NCBI GenBank assembly: GCA_002398405.1
Contig: DGYN01000038.1
Location: 53,141 to 84,646, forward strand
Source of the DNA: Caulobacteraceae bacterium UBA5005
GTDB lineage: Bacteria; Pseudomonadota; Alphaproteobacteria; Caulobacterales; Caulobacteraceae
Length of the DNA stretch: 31,506 nucleotides
Reading direction: 5' to 3'
Both the position numbers and the translations under genes were made by a program. Numbering within the stretch: position 1 is the stretch's first letter; each line of letters starts with the position of its first letter. This document shows positions 30,824 to 31,506 of the stretch, piece by piece. The notes under the pieces are model-generated. The model saw nothing but the letters and a program-made list of their open reading frames with translations, was not told where the DNA came from and made no database searches.

Positions 30824-31378
30824 GTGGCGACAGAGGCAAGGCTCGACGCAATCCTTTTGGCCGCAGGCCTCGGCGCGCGGTTCGGCGGGGGGAAGCTGAC
30901 CGCGCCCTATGGCGGCGGACGGCTGATCGATGGAGCGCTGGCCGCCGCCCGCGCCGCGCCGGTCCGAAAGGTCTATGTGGTCACGGGCGCCGACGCCAAG
31001 GTGGCGGACGCCGCCACCGGTGCGGTGATCGTGGAGGCCCGCGACTATGCTGACGGCCTCTCGGCCTCTCTGCGCGCCGGTATCGCGGCCCTGCCCGCCG
31101 ACTGCGAGGCGGCGCTCATCTTCCTGGGCGACATGCCCCGCATCCCGCACGAGGTTTTGCCAAGGCTCGCCGCCGCCCTACCCGGCCACGCCGCCGCCGC
31201 CCCGGTGTTCGACGGCCAGCGCGGGCATCCGGTGCTGATCGGGCGGGCGCTGTTCGAAAAGCTGATGACGCTGACCGGCGACCAGGGCGCAGGCGCGGTG
31301 CTGGCGGCGCTGGGGGATCGATTGGCGCTGGTCGAGACGGACGACGACGGGGTGCTGTTCGACGTGGATACACAATAG
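30824..31378 (+). CDS. mocA: MocA-type nucleotidyltransferase for molybdopterin (MobA-like)
   Basis: A 184-aa MobA-like NTP transferase: LDAILLAAGLGARFGGGKLTAPYGGGRLIDGAL is the nucleotide-binding N-terminus, LIFLGDMPRIP carries the metal-binding Asp, and RGHPVLIGRALFEKL, GDQGAGAVLAAL follow. The RFGG-GKL form and the short length fit MocA, which adds CMP to make molybdopterin cytosine dinucleotide, better than MobA (GMP). This is inference from family habit. The GTG at 30824 lies 29 bp from the moaA start on the other strand. XdhC nearby agrees with a cytosine-type cofactor. Confidence 0.85.
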   Translation: MATEARLDAILLAAGLGARFGGGKLTAPYGGGRLIDGALAAARAAPVRKVYVVTGADAKVADAATGAVIVEARDYADGLSASLRAGIAALPADCEAALIFLGDMPRIPHEVLPRLAAALPGHAAAAPVFDGQRGHPVLIGRALFEKLMTLTGDQGAGAVLAALGDRLALVETDDDGVLFDVDTQ

Positions 31379-31396
31379 CCCACCACCGTCACCCCC

Positions 31397-31506
31397 GGAC
31401 TTGTTCCGGGGGCCGGGAGAAGTCCCAAGCTGTGCGCCAGCCGCCGCCCGCTCGGCGGCGAATCTGCGATCTGAGCGGAGGACCGTCTGGCCCCCGGAAC
31501 AAGTCC
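31397..31506. repeat. Inverted repeat of CCCGGAACAAG-type element, cut by window end
   Basis: Perfect 18-bp arms GGACTTGTTCCGGGGGCC (31397-31414) and GGCCCCCGGAACAAGTCC (31489-31506). The left arm sits in its own hairpin, CCCCGGA-CTTGT-TCCGGGG (about 31393-31410). The element probably continues past the window. This is a common intergenic repeat type in Caulobacterales and related alphaproteobacteria, from memory. It follows mocA directly and may end its transcript. Confidence 0.85.

Overview
The window looks like chromosomal DNA from a high-GC alphaproteobacterium of the Caulobacterales (Phenylobacterium or Caulobacter type). The best evidence is a full-length PodJ-like polarity protein (coiled coil, one membrane span, Sel1 repeats, C-terminal peptidoglycan-binding domain). 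Supporting signs are the short G+C-rich palindromic repeats between genes, frequent GTG/TTG starts and ATGA/GTGA/TGATG overlaps. No rRNA, tRNA, transposase, phage gene or CRISPR array was seen.

Layout, left to right: (1) 1-220, three copies of an 83-bp tandem repeat with nested palindromes. (2) 263-3684, two genes of the ligase-associated DNA repair set, a DEXH helicase and the PdeM endonuclease; the helicase carries about 105 residues encoded by in-frame intergenic-type repeat DNA. (3) 3692-3837, a long nested inverted repeat, then podJ on the minus strand. (4) 6897-10706, two tiny membrane proteins, an exported repeat protein ending in a CxxCH haem-type motif, and a LytS/LytTR-type two-component pair. 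(5) 10654-12658, a minus-strand DUF2306 - DUF2141 - ABA4-like membrane operon divergent from a TetR regulator. (6) 12636-15202, a CaiB/BaiF CoA-transferase, a DUF4142-like lipoprotein and a beta carbonic anhydrase. (7) 15199-22504, the periplasmic defence/cell-wall pair of alpha-2-macroglobulin and PbpC, separated by an inverted pair of repeats. (8) 22581-23720, a HigBA/RelE-type toxin-antitoxin pair with two palindromic operators and a VOC protein translationally coupled to the antitoxin. (9) 23722-24597, an aldo/keto-reductase-fold protein that has lost most catalytic residues. (10) 24701-31378, XdhC, a PadR/HAAS membrane regulator pair, a small unknown protein, and a compact molybdenum cofactor operon moaA-moaD-moaE-moaB-moaC-moeA with mocA divergent from it. 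(11) 31397-31506, an inverted repeat that runs off the window.

Functional links: XdhC, MocA and the moa/moe operon together suggest molybdopterin-cytosine-dinucleotide enzymes of the xanthine dehydrogenase family, though no such enzyme lies in the window. Alpha-2-macroglobulin and PbpC form a known pair thought to guard and repair the envelope. The least explained stretches are the region from 6897 to 12658 (CxxCH repeat protein, LytS/LytTR pair, DUF2306/DUF2141/ABA4-like operon) and the repeat-derived domain in the helicase. All assignments come from reading the sequence by eye; no database search was run.
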